Numbered from the stretch's first letter, positions 35,333 through 44,258 are shown. The stretch: 64,000 nucleotides of DNA from Comamonas koreensis (GCF_014076495.1 NZ_CP043575.1:3286001-3350000); one strand, 5' to 3'. The notes: a model not told the origin generated them from the letters alone. Made by a program: numbers and translations.

Positions 35333-36178
35333 ATGAAATTACTGCGTTACGGCCCGGTGGGCCAGGAAAAGCCCGGCCTGCTCGACAGCAGAAACACCTT
35401 GCGCGACCTCTCGGGGGTGCTCAGCGATATAGAAGGTGCACACCTGGGCGACGCCGCGCTGGCCCGCCTGCGCGCGATCGACCCGGCCACGCTGCCAGCA
35501 GTGCCTGGCCAGCCGCGCGTCGGCCCTTGCGTGGCAAGGGTGGGCAAGTTCATCTGCATCGGCCTCAACTACGCCGACCATGCCGCTGAATCGGGAGCCG
35601 CCATCCCGACCGAACCCGTGATCTTCAACAAATGGACCAGTGCCATCTGCGGCCCCAACGATGCTGTCGAAATCCCCCGTGGATCCAGCAAGACCGACTG
35701 GGAAGTCGAGCTGGGCGTGGTCATCGGCAAGGCCGCCAAGTACATCACCGAAGCGCAGGCACTGGAGCATGTGGCCGGCTACTGCGTGGTCAACGATGTG
35801 TCCGAGCGCGAATGGCAGATCGAGCGCGGCGGCACCTGGGACAAGGGCAAGGGCTTTGACACCTTTGGCCCCATCGGCCCCTGGCTGGTGACGCGCGATG
35901 AAGTGCCGGACCCGCAAAACCTGTCGATGTGGTTGGATGTGGATGGCAAGCGTTTTCAGAACGGCAACACCAAGACGATGATCTTCAGCGTCGCGCAGAT
36001 CGTCGCCTACGTCAGCCAGTGCATGAGCCTGCAGCCGGGCGACATCATCTCGACCGGCACGCCGCCCGGCGTGGGCCTGGGCATCAAGCCAAACCCTGTC
36101 TACCTGAAAGCTGGCCAGACGATGCGCCTGGGTATTGAAGGCTTGGGAGAGCAGCAGCAAACCACCGTCAACGCCTGA
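35333..36178 (+). CDS. Fumarylacetoacetate-hydrolase family enzyme, probable 2,4-diketo-3-deoxy-L-fuconate hydrolase
   Basis: A 281-residue FAH-family enzyme. The N-terminal domain (MKLLRYGPVGQEKPGLLD) is followed by the catalytic FAH fold: GKFICIGLNYADHAAESGA, EPVIFNKWTSAICGPNDAVE, the metal-binding SSKTDWEVELGVVIG with its acidic ligands, NDVSEREWQ, GKGFDTFGPIGPWLV and DIISTGTPPGVGLG. This pattern is shared by ureidoglycolate-lyase-like proteins and the hydrolase of the L-fucose/L-rhamnose diketo pathway. The preceding SDR and the KDG permease favour the latter. The spacing of 97 bases allows co-transcription with kdgT and the SDR. Confidence 0.85.
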   Translation: MKLLRYGPVGQEKPGLLDSRNTLRDLSGVLSDIEGAHLGDAALARLRAIDPATLPAVPGQPRVGPCVARVGKFICIGLNYADHAAESGAAIPTEPVIFNKWTSAICGPNDAVEIPRGSSKTDWEVELGVVIGKAAKYITEAQALEHVAGYCVVNDVSEREWQIERGGTWDKGKGFDTFGPIGPWLVTRDEVPDPQNLSMWLDVDGKRFQNGNTKTMIFSVAQIVAYVSQCMSLQPGDIISTGTPPGVGLGIKPNPVYLKAGQTMRLGIEGLGEQQQTTVNA

Positions 36179-36367
36179 TGACGCGCAGCACCCGGCGCCA
36201 GCGCGGCAACGGGTGCTTACAGATGGAAAAATCGTAGCTGCCATCGCCATAGATTTACACCATCAAAACAGCCACTAGAGCTGATGTACAAAGCAACCAT
36301 TGCTCATCTTTTGATACAGAATTTTCCGCTAAGCTGCCAGCATCCACCACAACTCCACCCCCCTGCC

Positions 36368-36679
36368 ATGAACCGTTTGTTGACCCCTTTGCTCACTGCG
36401 CTGGCACTGTCCTGCCTGGCCGATGCCAGCTGGGCCCACGGTGGCGGCCACCGCCACCACCACCGCAAGGAACACAAGGAGCAGTTCTGGGACGGCAACT
36501 GCAAGGTGGAGCGCAAGTGGAAGCGCAATGGCGAATACAAGGAAAAGCGCCGCTGCCATGACCGCCCAGCCGCCTATTACGCACCCGCGCCGCAGCCCGT
36601 CTATGCCGCCCCGGTGCTGGTGGCGCCCCGCCCGCCCGAGGCCATTGTCATCAGCCCGCAGATCGTCATCCGCCCCTGA
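36368..36679 (+). CDS. Small secreted His-rich protein
   Basis: A 103-residue exported protein. A signal peptide (MNRLLTPLLTALALSCLADA) ends near SWAHG and is directly followed by the cluster HGGGHRHHHRKEHKEQ, then WDGNCKVERKWKRNGEYKEK and a Pro/Ala-rich end. There are two Cys (NCKVE and RRCHD). The His cluster suggests binding of a transition metal in the periplasm, but the family is not recognised. The start at 36368 (ATG after CCCTGCC) is preferred over the in-frame 36284, which would put a polar stretch before the signal. Confidence 0.68.
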   Translation: MNRLLTPLLTALALSCLADASWAHGGGHRHHHRKEHKEQFWDGNCKVERKWKRNGEYKEKRRCHDRPAAYYAPAPQPVYAAPVLVAPRPPEAIVISPQIVIRP

Positions 36680-36793
36680 TCGGCTTGCGCTCGCACTCCT
36701 GCCCATCCCTCTTTGCGGGCTGTCAGACACCTGTTTGACAGCCCGCTGTCTTTGCCTCCACAGCCACAAGCCCAGTTGGCCCACAATCGGGCC

Positions 36794-37816
36794 ATGTCTT
36801 CCTCCCCCCTCTCTATCGCTTCGGCCGGCTCCATCACCATGGTGCAAGGCATCGAAGTGGGCCATTTCACCGACACACGACGCCCCACCGGCTGCACGGC
36901 CATCCTGGCCAAGGCCGGGGCGGTGGGCGGCGTCGATGTGCGCGGCGCCGCACCCGGCACGCGCGAAACCGACCTGCTCCACCCCACCAACCTGGTCGAG
37001 CGCGTACACGCCATCATGCTGGCGGGCGGCAGCGCCTGGGGCCTGGACGCGGCCAGCGGCGCGATGCGCTGGCTCGAAGAGCAAGGCGTAGGCCTCGATA
37101 TCTCCGTGGGCCGCATTCCGCTGGTACCTGCAGCCGTGCTGTTTGATGTGCTGGTGGGCGATATGCGCATCCGCCCTGATGCCCAGGCCGGCTATGCCGC
37201 CTGCCAGGCCGCCAGCAGCGCCATGCCCGCGCAAGGCAATGTGGGCGCGGGGGCCGGCGCAGCCGTAGGCAAGATCTTTGGCATCCAGCGGGCGATGAAA
37301 GGCGGCATCGGCACGGCCTCCGTCACCGTCGATGGCGTCACCGTGGGCGCCATCATTGCCTGCAATGCACTGGGCGATGTACTGCACCCGGACACCGCCC
37401 AGGTGGTGGCTGGCGCACGCACCCGCGATGGTCTGGGCCTCATCGACACGCGCCGCGCGCTGCTGCGCGGCGAGCCGCCCCAGCCCCTGCTGGCGGGCAC
37501 CAACACCACCATCGGCGTGATCGCCACCGATGCCGCCATCACCAAGGCGCAGGCCAGCCGCCTGGCCACCGTGGGCCACGATGGCCTGGCGCGCGCCATC
37601 AACCCGGTGCACACCATGTCCGACGGCGACACCTTGTTCTGCCTGGGTACTGGCGCCGCCGGGCGCAGCCTGGGGATGATGGTGCTGGCCACGATGGCCG
37701 CCGAAGCGGTCGCCCAGGCCACCTTGCAGGCGGTGCTGCATGCCAATCGTTTACAAATCGATGCCGGAGAAAACCACAAGGCCTTGCACCTGCCCTGCGC
37801 CGCTGATTTACAGTAG
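36794..37816 (+). CDS. P1-family (S58, DmpA/NylC-like) self-processing peptidase
   Basis: A 340-residue member of the P1/S58 family of N-terminal-nucleophile hydrolases (DmpA aminopeptidase, BapA, NylC). Key stretches are VGHFTDTRRPTGCTAILAKA, DVRGAAPGTRETDLL, IMLAGGSAWGLDAASGAMRW, GNVGAGAGAAVGKI and LAGTNTTIGVIATDA. The last contains the expected autocleavage point, where the Thr (Ser in DmpA) becomes the N-terminal nucleophile. The enzyme probably cleaves beta-peptides, D-amino-acid peptides or amides. Start at 36794 (MSSSPLS). The TAXI protein gene begins 42 bases downstream, so they may share a transcript. Confidence 0.85.
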   Translation: MSSSPLSIASAGSITMVQGIEVGHFTDTRRPTGCTAILAKAGAVGGVDVRGAAPGTRETDLLHPTNLVERVHAIMLAGGSAWGLDAASGAMRWLEEQGVGLDISVGRIPLVPAAVLFDVLVGDMRIRPDAQAGYAACQAASSAMPAQGNVGAGAGAAVGKIFGIQRAMKGGIGTASVTVDGVTVGAIIACNALGDVLHPDTAQVVAGARTRDGLGLIDTRRALLRGEPPQPLLAGTNTTIGVIATDAAITKAQASRLATVGHDGLARAINPVHTMSDGDTLFCLGTGAAGRSLGMMVLATMAAEAVAQATLQAVLHANRLQIDAGENHKALHLPCAADLQ

Positions 37817-37858
37817 GCGCCATTCCAACTGCGCTGCGCAGGCAGCCCGCCACACACC

Positions 37859-39292
37859 ATGGGTGACCGCTCCACGTCGATGCGCCAAAAAGCCTACGGG
37901 CTGCGCCAAACCCTGATCACCCTGGTGCTCAATATCCGCGATGCGCTGGTCTCCGGCGGCCCGCTGGTCATCCTGGCCGTGGCCTTGATCGTGGGGGCCT
38001 ACTGGTGGCTCAAGCCCAACCCGCCCTCGCAGGTCAAGCTGGCCACCGGCCCGGCCCAAAGCGCTTACGCCAGCTTTGGCGAGCAGTACCGCACGCCCCT
38101 GGCCAGGAACAAGATCCGGGTAGACCTCGTCGGCAGCGAAGGCTCCTTCGACAACCTGCAGCTGCTGCGCGAGGGCAAGGTCGATCTGGCTTTTGTGCAA
38201 GGCGGCACCGCCGACCTGACCGAGGACGACCTCGACAGCCTCACCTCGCTGGGCGCGCTGTTTGTCGAGCCCGTCTGGCTGTTCTACCGCAGCGATGCTG
38301 CGCAGCGCCTGACCAAACGCGCCCACTTGAGCAATCTGACGCAACTGGCGGGTTGGCGTGTCAATGTCGGCACCGCCGGCAGCGGCGTGCCCAATCTGTT
38401 CAACCAATTGCTGGAGGCCAACCGCCTGAATCTGGCCCAGCTGCGTGTGTCGCACCTGGCTGAGACGCCTGCGACCGTCGCGTTTCTGGATGGCAAGATC
38501 GATGCACTGGTGCTGGTTTCCGCGCCCGAATCGCCCATGGTGCAGATGCTGCTGAAGACCCCCGGCGTGCAGCTGATGGATTTTCCGCAAAACGAGGCCT
38601 ATGGCCGCAAGTTCAGGTTCCTCAGCCCCGTCACCCTACCGCGCGGCATTGTCGACCTTGCCGCCAATGTGCCGCCGCAAAACGTGCACCTGCTGGCCTC
38701 CACCACCTCGCTGCTGGCCCGCGATGACACCCACCCCGCCATCAAGCAGCTCTTCGCCCAGGCCTCGCAGGGCATCCACAGCCAGGCGGGCTGGTTCAAC
38801 CGGGCACGCGACTTTCCCAACACCCGCAGCAGCGAACTGGCCGTCGCCCCCGAAGGCGTGCGCGCCATCAACGAACCCGCCCCCCTGCTGCAGCGCTACC
38901 TGCCCTTCTGGCTCGCCAACCTGGTCGAGCGCATGTGGCTGGTGCTGGGTGTCCTGCTGGCCTTTATGCTGCCGCTATCCCGTGTCGTACCGCCCCTCTA
39001 CCAGTTCCGCGTGCGCTCACGTGTCTTCAAGTGGTACGGCCAGCTGCGCGCCATCGAGCACGAGATGGAGCAACCCGAGCCCGACCGCGCCAGCATCCAG
39101 GCCGAGCTGCTGGCGCTGAGCCGCAAGGTCGAGAAGATCACCGTGCCGCTGTCGTATGCGGATGAGTTGTATGCGCTGCGTAGCCATATTCATTGGGTGC
39201 TGCAGAAGCTGGAGCAGCAGGGGCGTAGAGATGGCGCAGCCCACGCGAACAATGCAGAAAACACCGATCACCTGGCTAATTCACATGCATAG
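37859..39292 (+). CDS. TAXI-family TRAP-type solute-binding protein, membrane anchored
   Basis: A 477-residue protein of the TAXI (TRAP-associated extracytoplasmic immunogenic) family. An N-terminal membrane anchor (VSGGPLVILAVALIVGAYWW) precedes the binding domain (VKLATGPAQSAYASFGEQYR, LLREGKVDLAFVQGGTADL, NVGTAGSGVPNLFNQLLE). A second membrane segment near residue 360 (MWLVLGVLLAFMLPLSRVVP) leads to a helical cytoplasmic tail. This double-anchored form differs from soluble TRAP receptors and may sense rather than transport. No TRAP permease genes are adjacent. It overlaps the next gene by eight bases. Confidence 0.85.
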   Translation: MGDRSTSMRQKAYGLRQTLITLVLNIRDALVSGGPLVILAVALIVGAYWWLKPNPPSQVKLATGPAQSAYASFGEQYRTPLARNKIRVDLVGSEGSFDNLQLLREGKVDLAFVQGGTADLTEDDLDSLTSLGALFVEPVWLFYRSDAAQRLTKRAHLSNLTQLAGWRVNVGTAGSGVPNLFNQLLEANRLNLAQLRVSHLAETPATVAFLDGKIDALVLVSAPESPMVQMLLKTPGVQLMDFPQNEAYGRKFRFLSPVTLPRGIVDLAANVPPQNVHLLASTTSLLARDDTHPAIKQLFAQASQGIHSQAGWFNRARDFPNTRSSELAVAPEGVRAINEPAPLLQRYLPFWLANLVERMWLVLGVLLAFMLPLSRVVPPLYQFRVRSRVFKWYGQLRAIEHEMEQPEPDRASIQAELLALSRKVEKITVPLSYADELYALRSHIHWVLQKLEQQGRRDGAAHANNAENTDHLANSHA

Positions 39293-39779
39293 AACTACAG
39301 CCGCCATTGCCCTTACCCTGCTCGCCGCCCATCCTGCTGCCAATGCATTTACCCCTTTCGCCCCAACGGAAAGCCAATGCGCCGCAATTTTTAAAGCAGC
39401 CGGAGACAAATACGCAGGCATGTGGCTGGGCAAAGATGGCAAATTGGTGCTGGGACTGACATCACCGGTAGAGCTGGATCGAGAGATTCAGCAAATGCTG
39501 CATATCGTTTATGTTCAATACAGCACGGCGGAGCTGCGTAGTTTTTACAATCAGGTTGTTATTAAAAAATTCAATAACAACCAATATATCGCCGGATCGC
39601 AGATTGACTACAAAATAAATCGCATTGTTATCACAGTCCGAAAAGATAATCTATCAAAAGCAATAAGCATTTTTGAGGACCAAGGCATCGATGTAAAAAT
39701 GGTGCATTTTGAAGCTCAACACACCACTGTGACGTTTATGCCCCTTATGGATGATGGTAGCTGTAAAGGTTCATTGTAG
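39285..39779 (+). CDS. Secreted protein of unknown function
   Basis: A 164-residue exported protein. A signal peptide (MHRTTAAIALTLLAAHPAANA) is followed by GDKYAGMWLGKDGKLVLGLT, VYVQYSTAELRSFYNQVV and ISIFEDQGIDVKMVHFEAQH. The W-x-x-x-D-G-K-L-V-L-G and Y-S-x-x-E-L pattern recalls pro-domains of alpha-lytic/streptogrisin-type proteases, but no protease domain follows, and the likeness is only by eye. Base composition changes inside the gene: the 5' part is GC-rich like its neighbours, and the 3' part is AT-rich like the Rhs island. It overlaps the TAXI gene by eight bases. Confidence 0.6.
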   Translation: MHRTTAAIALTLLAAHPAANAFTPFAPTESQCAAIFKAAGDKYAGMWLGKDGKLVLGLTSPVELDREIQQMLHIVYVQYSTAELRSFYNQVVIKKFNNNQYIAGSQIDYKINRIVITVRKDNLSKAISIFEDQGIDVKMVHFEAQHTTVTFMPLMDDGSCKGSL

Positions 39780-39884
39780 TCAGTCCTGAGGTTGCCGACG
39801 ATTTCTTATATCTTACAGCTCTACAGATTGCCAACACAAATGCAGTCAATCGAGCATAACAAATGATGCTCCTCAAAATACTCA

Positions 39885-40235
39885 TCATTTATATACAATA
39901 AGAATTCCTGAATATTTGAAATTGGCAAAGCCCACTCCGATAATAGACTGCATTCCTCGAAAGCACCTTCCATTCACAATCATATGCTCCTCTACCATGC
40001 AGCGAGAGAGAAAAAATCGTCGATAATTCTCACGAGTAAATATTTCTTGAAAATAAACAAAATTTTCCACTCTAAATAAGGCCAAACAAATAATTCCGCA
40101 GCTAACAGATTCAGACTGAATGCATGTGACAAGAGTAGATTGACTGGAGCGGGATGCAACAAAAAATCTTAGCGTGTTTACCCATTGCCTTTTGTAGGCT
40201 TCTGGTGACCATCTGGTGGTGATGAGCGGAACCAC
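39885..40235 (-). CDS. Hypothetical protein, possible immunity protein
   Basis: A 116-residue ORF in AT-rich DNA, downstream of the Rhs toxin and its probable immunity gene on the same strand. MVPLITTRWSPEAYKRQWVN, STLVTCIQSESVSCGIICLA and LFRVENFVYFQEIFTRENYR look like a folded small protein and distantly recall immunity proteins of contact-dependent toxins. I could not assign a family. It may be an orphan immunity gene left by an earlier toxin tail. The surrounding bases (39780-39884 and 40236-40455) show no other gene. Confidence 0.4.
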   Translation of the reverse strand: MVPLITTRWSPEAYKRQWVNTLRFFVASRSSQSTLVTCIQSESVSCGIICLALFRVENFVYFQEIFTRENYRRFFLSRCMVEEHMIVNGRCFRGMQSIIGVGFANFKYSGILIVYK

Positions 40236-40455
40236 CTCTCGATGCGCTCCGATTTCTATTTTGTAGACAAATCATTTTTTAAACTGAGTATCTTTTAATA
40301 TTTACATGCCAAATGCCATTCGGATATTAATCTAATATCTATTTTAGAAATAATCAAACAATCCTCTAAGTGATAATTTTATGAGCAGCTTAAGGTATAC
40401 GGACAAAAAAATGAGCAGAAGGCACCAATCGTTCTTCAGGACATGGACTAAATAC

Positions 40456-40896
40456 TCACTTCCTCCTTAAATATTCAAAACGCAATTTCTCCAGAATTTC
40501 ACGAACTGCACTATCTTCATAGTCGTATCCAAAAACACAGCGAACATCTTTTTCACCAGGAATCGCAGAATTTAATAAAAACCAAACTACGTCATCAATA
40601 GATTCACCCTCATGGATAGCAGTGGGAATACCCAAATCTCCCAAATTACAATCATCGATTGCATAATCCAAAGCTTCGTGGACATCTTCTGCGGCACTAC
40701 CCAAGATCATAAAATATTCACAGCCCATAGAAATATACAGACCGACTAATTTTTGCCAATCAAATTCATCACTTAATGATTCAATTTTGAGTAGACAAAC
40801 GGTTGGCCACACCGACGCAAGATCAACCATCCCCATCTCGAAACTAAAAACTTGCAAATTACCCAACTTCATATATCTCCGATCATTATTTTCCAT
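40456..40896 (-). CDS. Probable immunity protein of the Rhs toxin
   Basis: A 146-residue acidic soluble protein (MENNDRRYMKLGNLQVFSFE ... LDYAIDDCNLGDLG ... IDDVVWFLLNSAIPGEKDV). The segment SMGCEYFMILGSAAEDVHEA followed by DDVVWFLLN resembles DUF7684-like proteins as I recall them. It begins inside the last codons of the toxin gene (overlap of about 10 bases), the usual position of a cognate immunity gene, and has the same low GC. The start could also be 40923 (MKRILKK). The immunity role rests on position, size and acidity; the protein family name is tentative. Confidence 0.65.
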   Translation of the reverse strand: MENNDRRYMKLGNLQVFSFEMGMVDLASVWPTVCLLKIESLSDEFDWQKLVGLYISMGCEYFMILGSAAEDVHEALDYAIDDCNLGDLGIPTAIHEGESIDDVVWFLLNSAIPGEKDVRCVFGYDYEDSAVREILEKLRFEYLRRK

Positions 40897-43800
40897 TGAT
40901 GATTTTTTCAATATTCTTTTCAAACGTTCGTATTTCAGTTTTTAAGTGCTGAACCCTTCGCAACTGCTGTCGCTCAATTTCTTTTTGTGACTGCCCCTCC
41001 ATTCCGGGCCTTACTGTCGGATTTTTTTCAAATGCTGCCAGTTTTTCTTTATGCTCGGCAATTCTCTTTTCATATGATCGAATCGATTTTCTATCACTGT
41101 GACTAAGCTCACGCTTACCATCGTCATCGGGATCAGGAGACCCTCCAGAGGCTACAGACCTTGAGTCGGTTGAACTCTGCGGAATAGAGGCAGAATTTTC
41201 GTTTGATTCAGAAGATCCTGAATTAAAAAGATTACTAAATGCACGTCCGAGTCGCCCTAACGAATCTCGCATCTCTTGCTGCCTGCTAGGAGGAGCAAGC
41301 GCATATGATGCCCCCCCGGACAAAAGCACAACTCCTAAAACCGCAACTATAGATGCTCTGCCATCCGGATCCACATACTTATGAGGATTATTATTAGCAT
41401 AAGCATAACGATTAAAGCTATGCAAATTATCAGCATCAAACCCCACAGGATCGATACCCATAAACCGCCCTAATGCAGGATTGTAGTACCGAGCCCCCAT
41501 GTACGACAAACCCGTATCACTGTCATGCGGCTTACCCGTAAACCAAAGGGCATTGCCGCCATCACCTATGTCATTAAGGCGTTCCCCATAAGGCAAATAG
41601 CTTTCGTTCCAGAGCAGGTTGCCGCTGGCATCGGTGGCCAGCATGGGGGAGCCGGAGACATCGTTGTGGAAGAAGGTGATGGTCTCTGTGATGGTTGCTG
41701 CGACTACAGGCACAGCGATGTTGGTGCTTTGCGCGCCGAACCAAGCGGTATCGCCACGGAGCATCTTCCATTGGAAGTTGTAAGTGCCTGGCGTTGCGGG
41801 CGCTGTGACAGTGAAGCTAAAGCTGTGTTCCTCGCCAGGGGCTACAGCGGTCTCCAATGGCACCCGGCCGGTAGCGGTCCATGTGGTGTTGACAGGGTCC
41901 TGCGGATTCTGCGCACCAAGGTAATACGTGTCGCCGGCGGACCAAGTAGAGGTGCCGGTATTTTTCATCTTGATGGATGCCGTGTAGCTTTGCCCAGCCG
42001 TCATCGTGGTTACTGGCAGGCTTTGCGAGACGAAAGCTGCGTCATCTGTTCCCGTTGACTCAGAGACAGTCACTACGGCGTTGGTAGAAGTGGCTCCAAA
42101 CCACTGCGTACCCTTCGCCATTTGCCACTGGAAGTTATAGCTTCCAGGGTCATCAGGCGCAGTGATGGGGAAGGAGAAGGTGTAGTCCATCCCCGCTGGT
42201 ACCGTGCCATTGAGCGCAACTGGGCCCGCATTCCATGTGTTGTTGTCCGCCGGGTTCTGCGCCTTTAACTGGTAGCCGTTGCCGCTCGTCCAAGTGGTGG
42301 TACCTGCGTTGCGCATGGTCACCAAGGCTTGGTGTGTATCGCCTGCAATCATGCGGGCGGGGACATTCTGAGCCACAAAGATGGCACTGTCGCTGCCCGG
42401 CGGAGCAGATACCACTATCTTTCTGTTATCAGATTTATCTCCAAACCAAGCCCCATCACTCTGCACCATTTGCCATTGAAAGTCGTAAGCGTCAGGCGTT
42501 GCGGGTGCAGTGATCTGAAAATTGAACGTGTACTGCTCCCCCGGGTTAACAGAATTGCCAAGATTTACCCTTGACACTCCCCATATGTTCTCGGGCGAGC
42601 CCTGAGAGCCGAGGCTAAAGCCGCCCGCCTCCGTCCAGGCTACAGTACCGGTGTTTTTCATCGTTACCGATGCGCTGTACTGCTGTCCTGCAACTATATT
42701 AGCCGGCACGCTTTGCGATACATAGGTGGCGCTATGGGGAACAGGCTCAATTAGCGGTATTTTTAGTTCATCGGATAGGCTGCCGAACCATTGAACTCCA
42801 TCTTGTACCATTTGCCATTGGAAGGAGAACGTTCCGGAAGGCAGAGGTGCAGTGATCGGAATGCTGAATGTGTATTGCTCGCCAGGTGGCACTGGCTTGG
42901 AAATAAAGACTCTAGATGCCCCCCAGTGCACATTATCCTGAGGCGCCTGCGATCCTAATCGATAAGCCGCATCTTCAGACCAAGTGGCAGTACCCGTATT
43001 TAACATCGTCACAGCTGCAATGTAAGCCTGACCTGCCACCATATTGTCCGGCACCGTTTGCGATACAAACTCAGCATCATTGGGTGCGGGATCGGTTACC
43101 TCTATAGCAAGACTGGTTGATTTTGAACCAAACCATTCCACACCGTCTTGCACCATCTGCCACTGGAAATGGTAGGTACCCAGCGCATTGGGCGCGGTGA
43201 TGGGAAAGTTGAATGTATGCGACTGCCCTGGAGCTACGGATTCTGTTAGCTGCACTCTACCCAAGCCCCAACTGGCATTGTCTTGGGGATTTTGAAAGCC
43301 GAGACGATAGTGCGCACCCTCAGACCAGGTTTGCGTACCCGTATTCTTCATCGTTACCGATGCCTTGTATTGCCTGCCCCTAACCACATTTACAGGCAAG
43401 CTTTGCGCTACAAATGATGCGCTGTTCGGCTGTGGTGGTGAAACATCGATATCGAGGATAAAAGATGAGCTGCCAAACCACTCGACACCCGTCTGCAGCA
43501 TCTGCCAGATCAGTTTATGAGTACCTGATGCGGACGGAGCTGTGATGTCAAATGTAAAGGTATGAAGTTGATCTGGGGCTACAGAGCCTTTTACAGGCAC
43601 ACGATTTATACCCCAAAGAGTGGGATTCGCCGGATTTCTTAAACCTAGTTGGTACTGACCAGTCTCACTCCAAGTAGCGGTACCCGTATTCTTCATCGTC
43701 ACGGAGACGGTATAAGTCTGCCCACCAACCATATGCAGGGGTACGTCCTGGGAGTAAAAGCTCGCTCGATTAGGGACACGTGGTCTTCTTACAATCTGGA

Positions 43801-44245
43801 TAAATGTACCAGTCGAGTAATTATCCTTCTCCCAAAATGCGGTCGAGCCAAACCATCCACCACGCCCCTTTCTCATTTGCCAATCAAGGCGGGTGTTACA
43901 GCATGGCGGCGCAGTTACAGTAACGTAGGTACTGAACTCGCCGCCGGGAGGAATAGGTTCACTTGGCTTAATGGAGATAGGCCCCGCGTTCCAATTGTTT
44001 TGAGGAGATGCTAAGACATAGCCTTGGCCGGCTGACCAAGTGGTAGTACCCGTGTTTCTATATCCTATCTGAAATCGATAGATATCCCCCTCAATCATGC
44101 TTGGCTGCACAGCAGTCATGAACAGCTGGGAGTCATCCTGAGCACGTGCAAAATTACCAAGACTTAAAAGTAGTGCGATGAAAAATGCAAATTTATAAAA
44201 ATATGAGACACAGTTTTTTAGCTTTGAACGTGCATTTTTAGTCAT
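40886..44245 (-). CDS. Secreted protein with seven NBR1-like Ig repeats, Rhs core and C-terminal toxin-like tail
   Basis: A 1119-residue protein. A Sec signal (FAFFIALLLSLGNFARAQ) is followed by seven tandem repeats of about 115 residues (35-849). Each has an NTGTxTWS strand, a W-G/W-N element, an F-x-I-T-A-P strand and QWQMVxxGxxWFG, the pattern of the NBR1 (FW) Ig-like domain. Then comes the Rhs-associated core (TFFHNDVSGSPMLATDASGN, LPYGERLND, TGLSYMGARYYNPALGRFMG, NRYAYANNNPHKYVDPDG). The variable tail after it has a hydrophobic stretch, a Ser-rich linker and a charged helical end (LSHSDRKSIRSYEKRIAEHK onward). YD repeats are absent. GGAGGGG precedes the ATG at 44245. It directly follows the Rhs shell gene. 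Confidence 0.85.
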   Translation of the reverse strand: MTKNARSKLKNCVSYFYKFAFFIALLLSLGNFARAQDDSQLFMTAVQPSMIEGDIYRFQIGYRNTGTTTWSAGQGYVLASPQNNWNAGPISIKPSEPIPPGGEFSTYVTVTAPPCCNTRLDWQMRKGRGGWFGSTAFWEKDNYSTGTFIQIVRRPRVPNRASFYSQDVPLHMVGGQTYTVSVTMKNTGTATWSETGQYQLGLRNPANPTLWGINRVPVKGSVAPDQLHTFTFDITAPSASGTHKLIWQMLQTGVEWFGSSSFILDIDVSPPQPNSASFVAQSLPVNVVRGRQYKASVTMKNTGTQTWSEGAHYRLGFQNPQDNASWGLGRVQLTESVAPGQSHTFNFPITAPNALGTYHFQWQMVQDGVEWFGSKSTSLAIEVTDPAPNDAEFVSQTVPDNMVAGQAYIAAVTMLNTGTATWSEDAAYRLGSQAPQDNVHWGASRVFISKPVPPGEQYTFSIPITAPLPSGTFSFQWQMVQDGVQWFGSLSDELKIPLIEPVPHSATYVSQSVPANIVAGQQYSASVTMKNTGTVAWTEAGGFSLGSQGSPENIWGVSRVNLGNSVNPGEQYTFNFQITAPATPDAYDFQWQMVQSDGAWFGDKSDNRKIVVSAPPGSDSAIFVAQNVPARMIAGDTHQALVTMRNAGTTTWTSGNGYQLKAQNPADNNTWNAGPVALNGTVPAGMDYTFSFPITAPDDPGSYNFQWQMAKGTQWFGATSTNAVVTVSESTGTDDAAFVSQSLPVTTMTAGQSYTASIKMKNTGTSTWSAGDTYYLGAQNPQDPVNTTWTATGRVPLETAVAPGEEHSFSFTVTAPATPGTYNFQWKMLRGDTAWFGAQSTNIAVPVVAATITETITFFHNDVSGSPMLATDASGNLLWNESYLPYGERLNDIGDGGNALWFTGKPHDSDTGLSYMGARYYNPALGRFMGIDPVGFDADNLHSFNRYAYANNNPHKYVDPDGRASIVAVLGVVLLSGGASYALAPPSRQQEMRDSLGRLGRAFSNLFNSGSSESNENSASIPQSSTDSRSVASGGSPDPDDDGKRELSHSDRKSIRSYEKRIAEHKEKLAAFEKNPTVRPGMEGQSQKEIERQQLRRVQHLKTEIRTFEKNIEKIINGK

Positions 44246-44258
44246 AATCCCCTCCATG

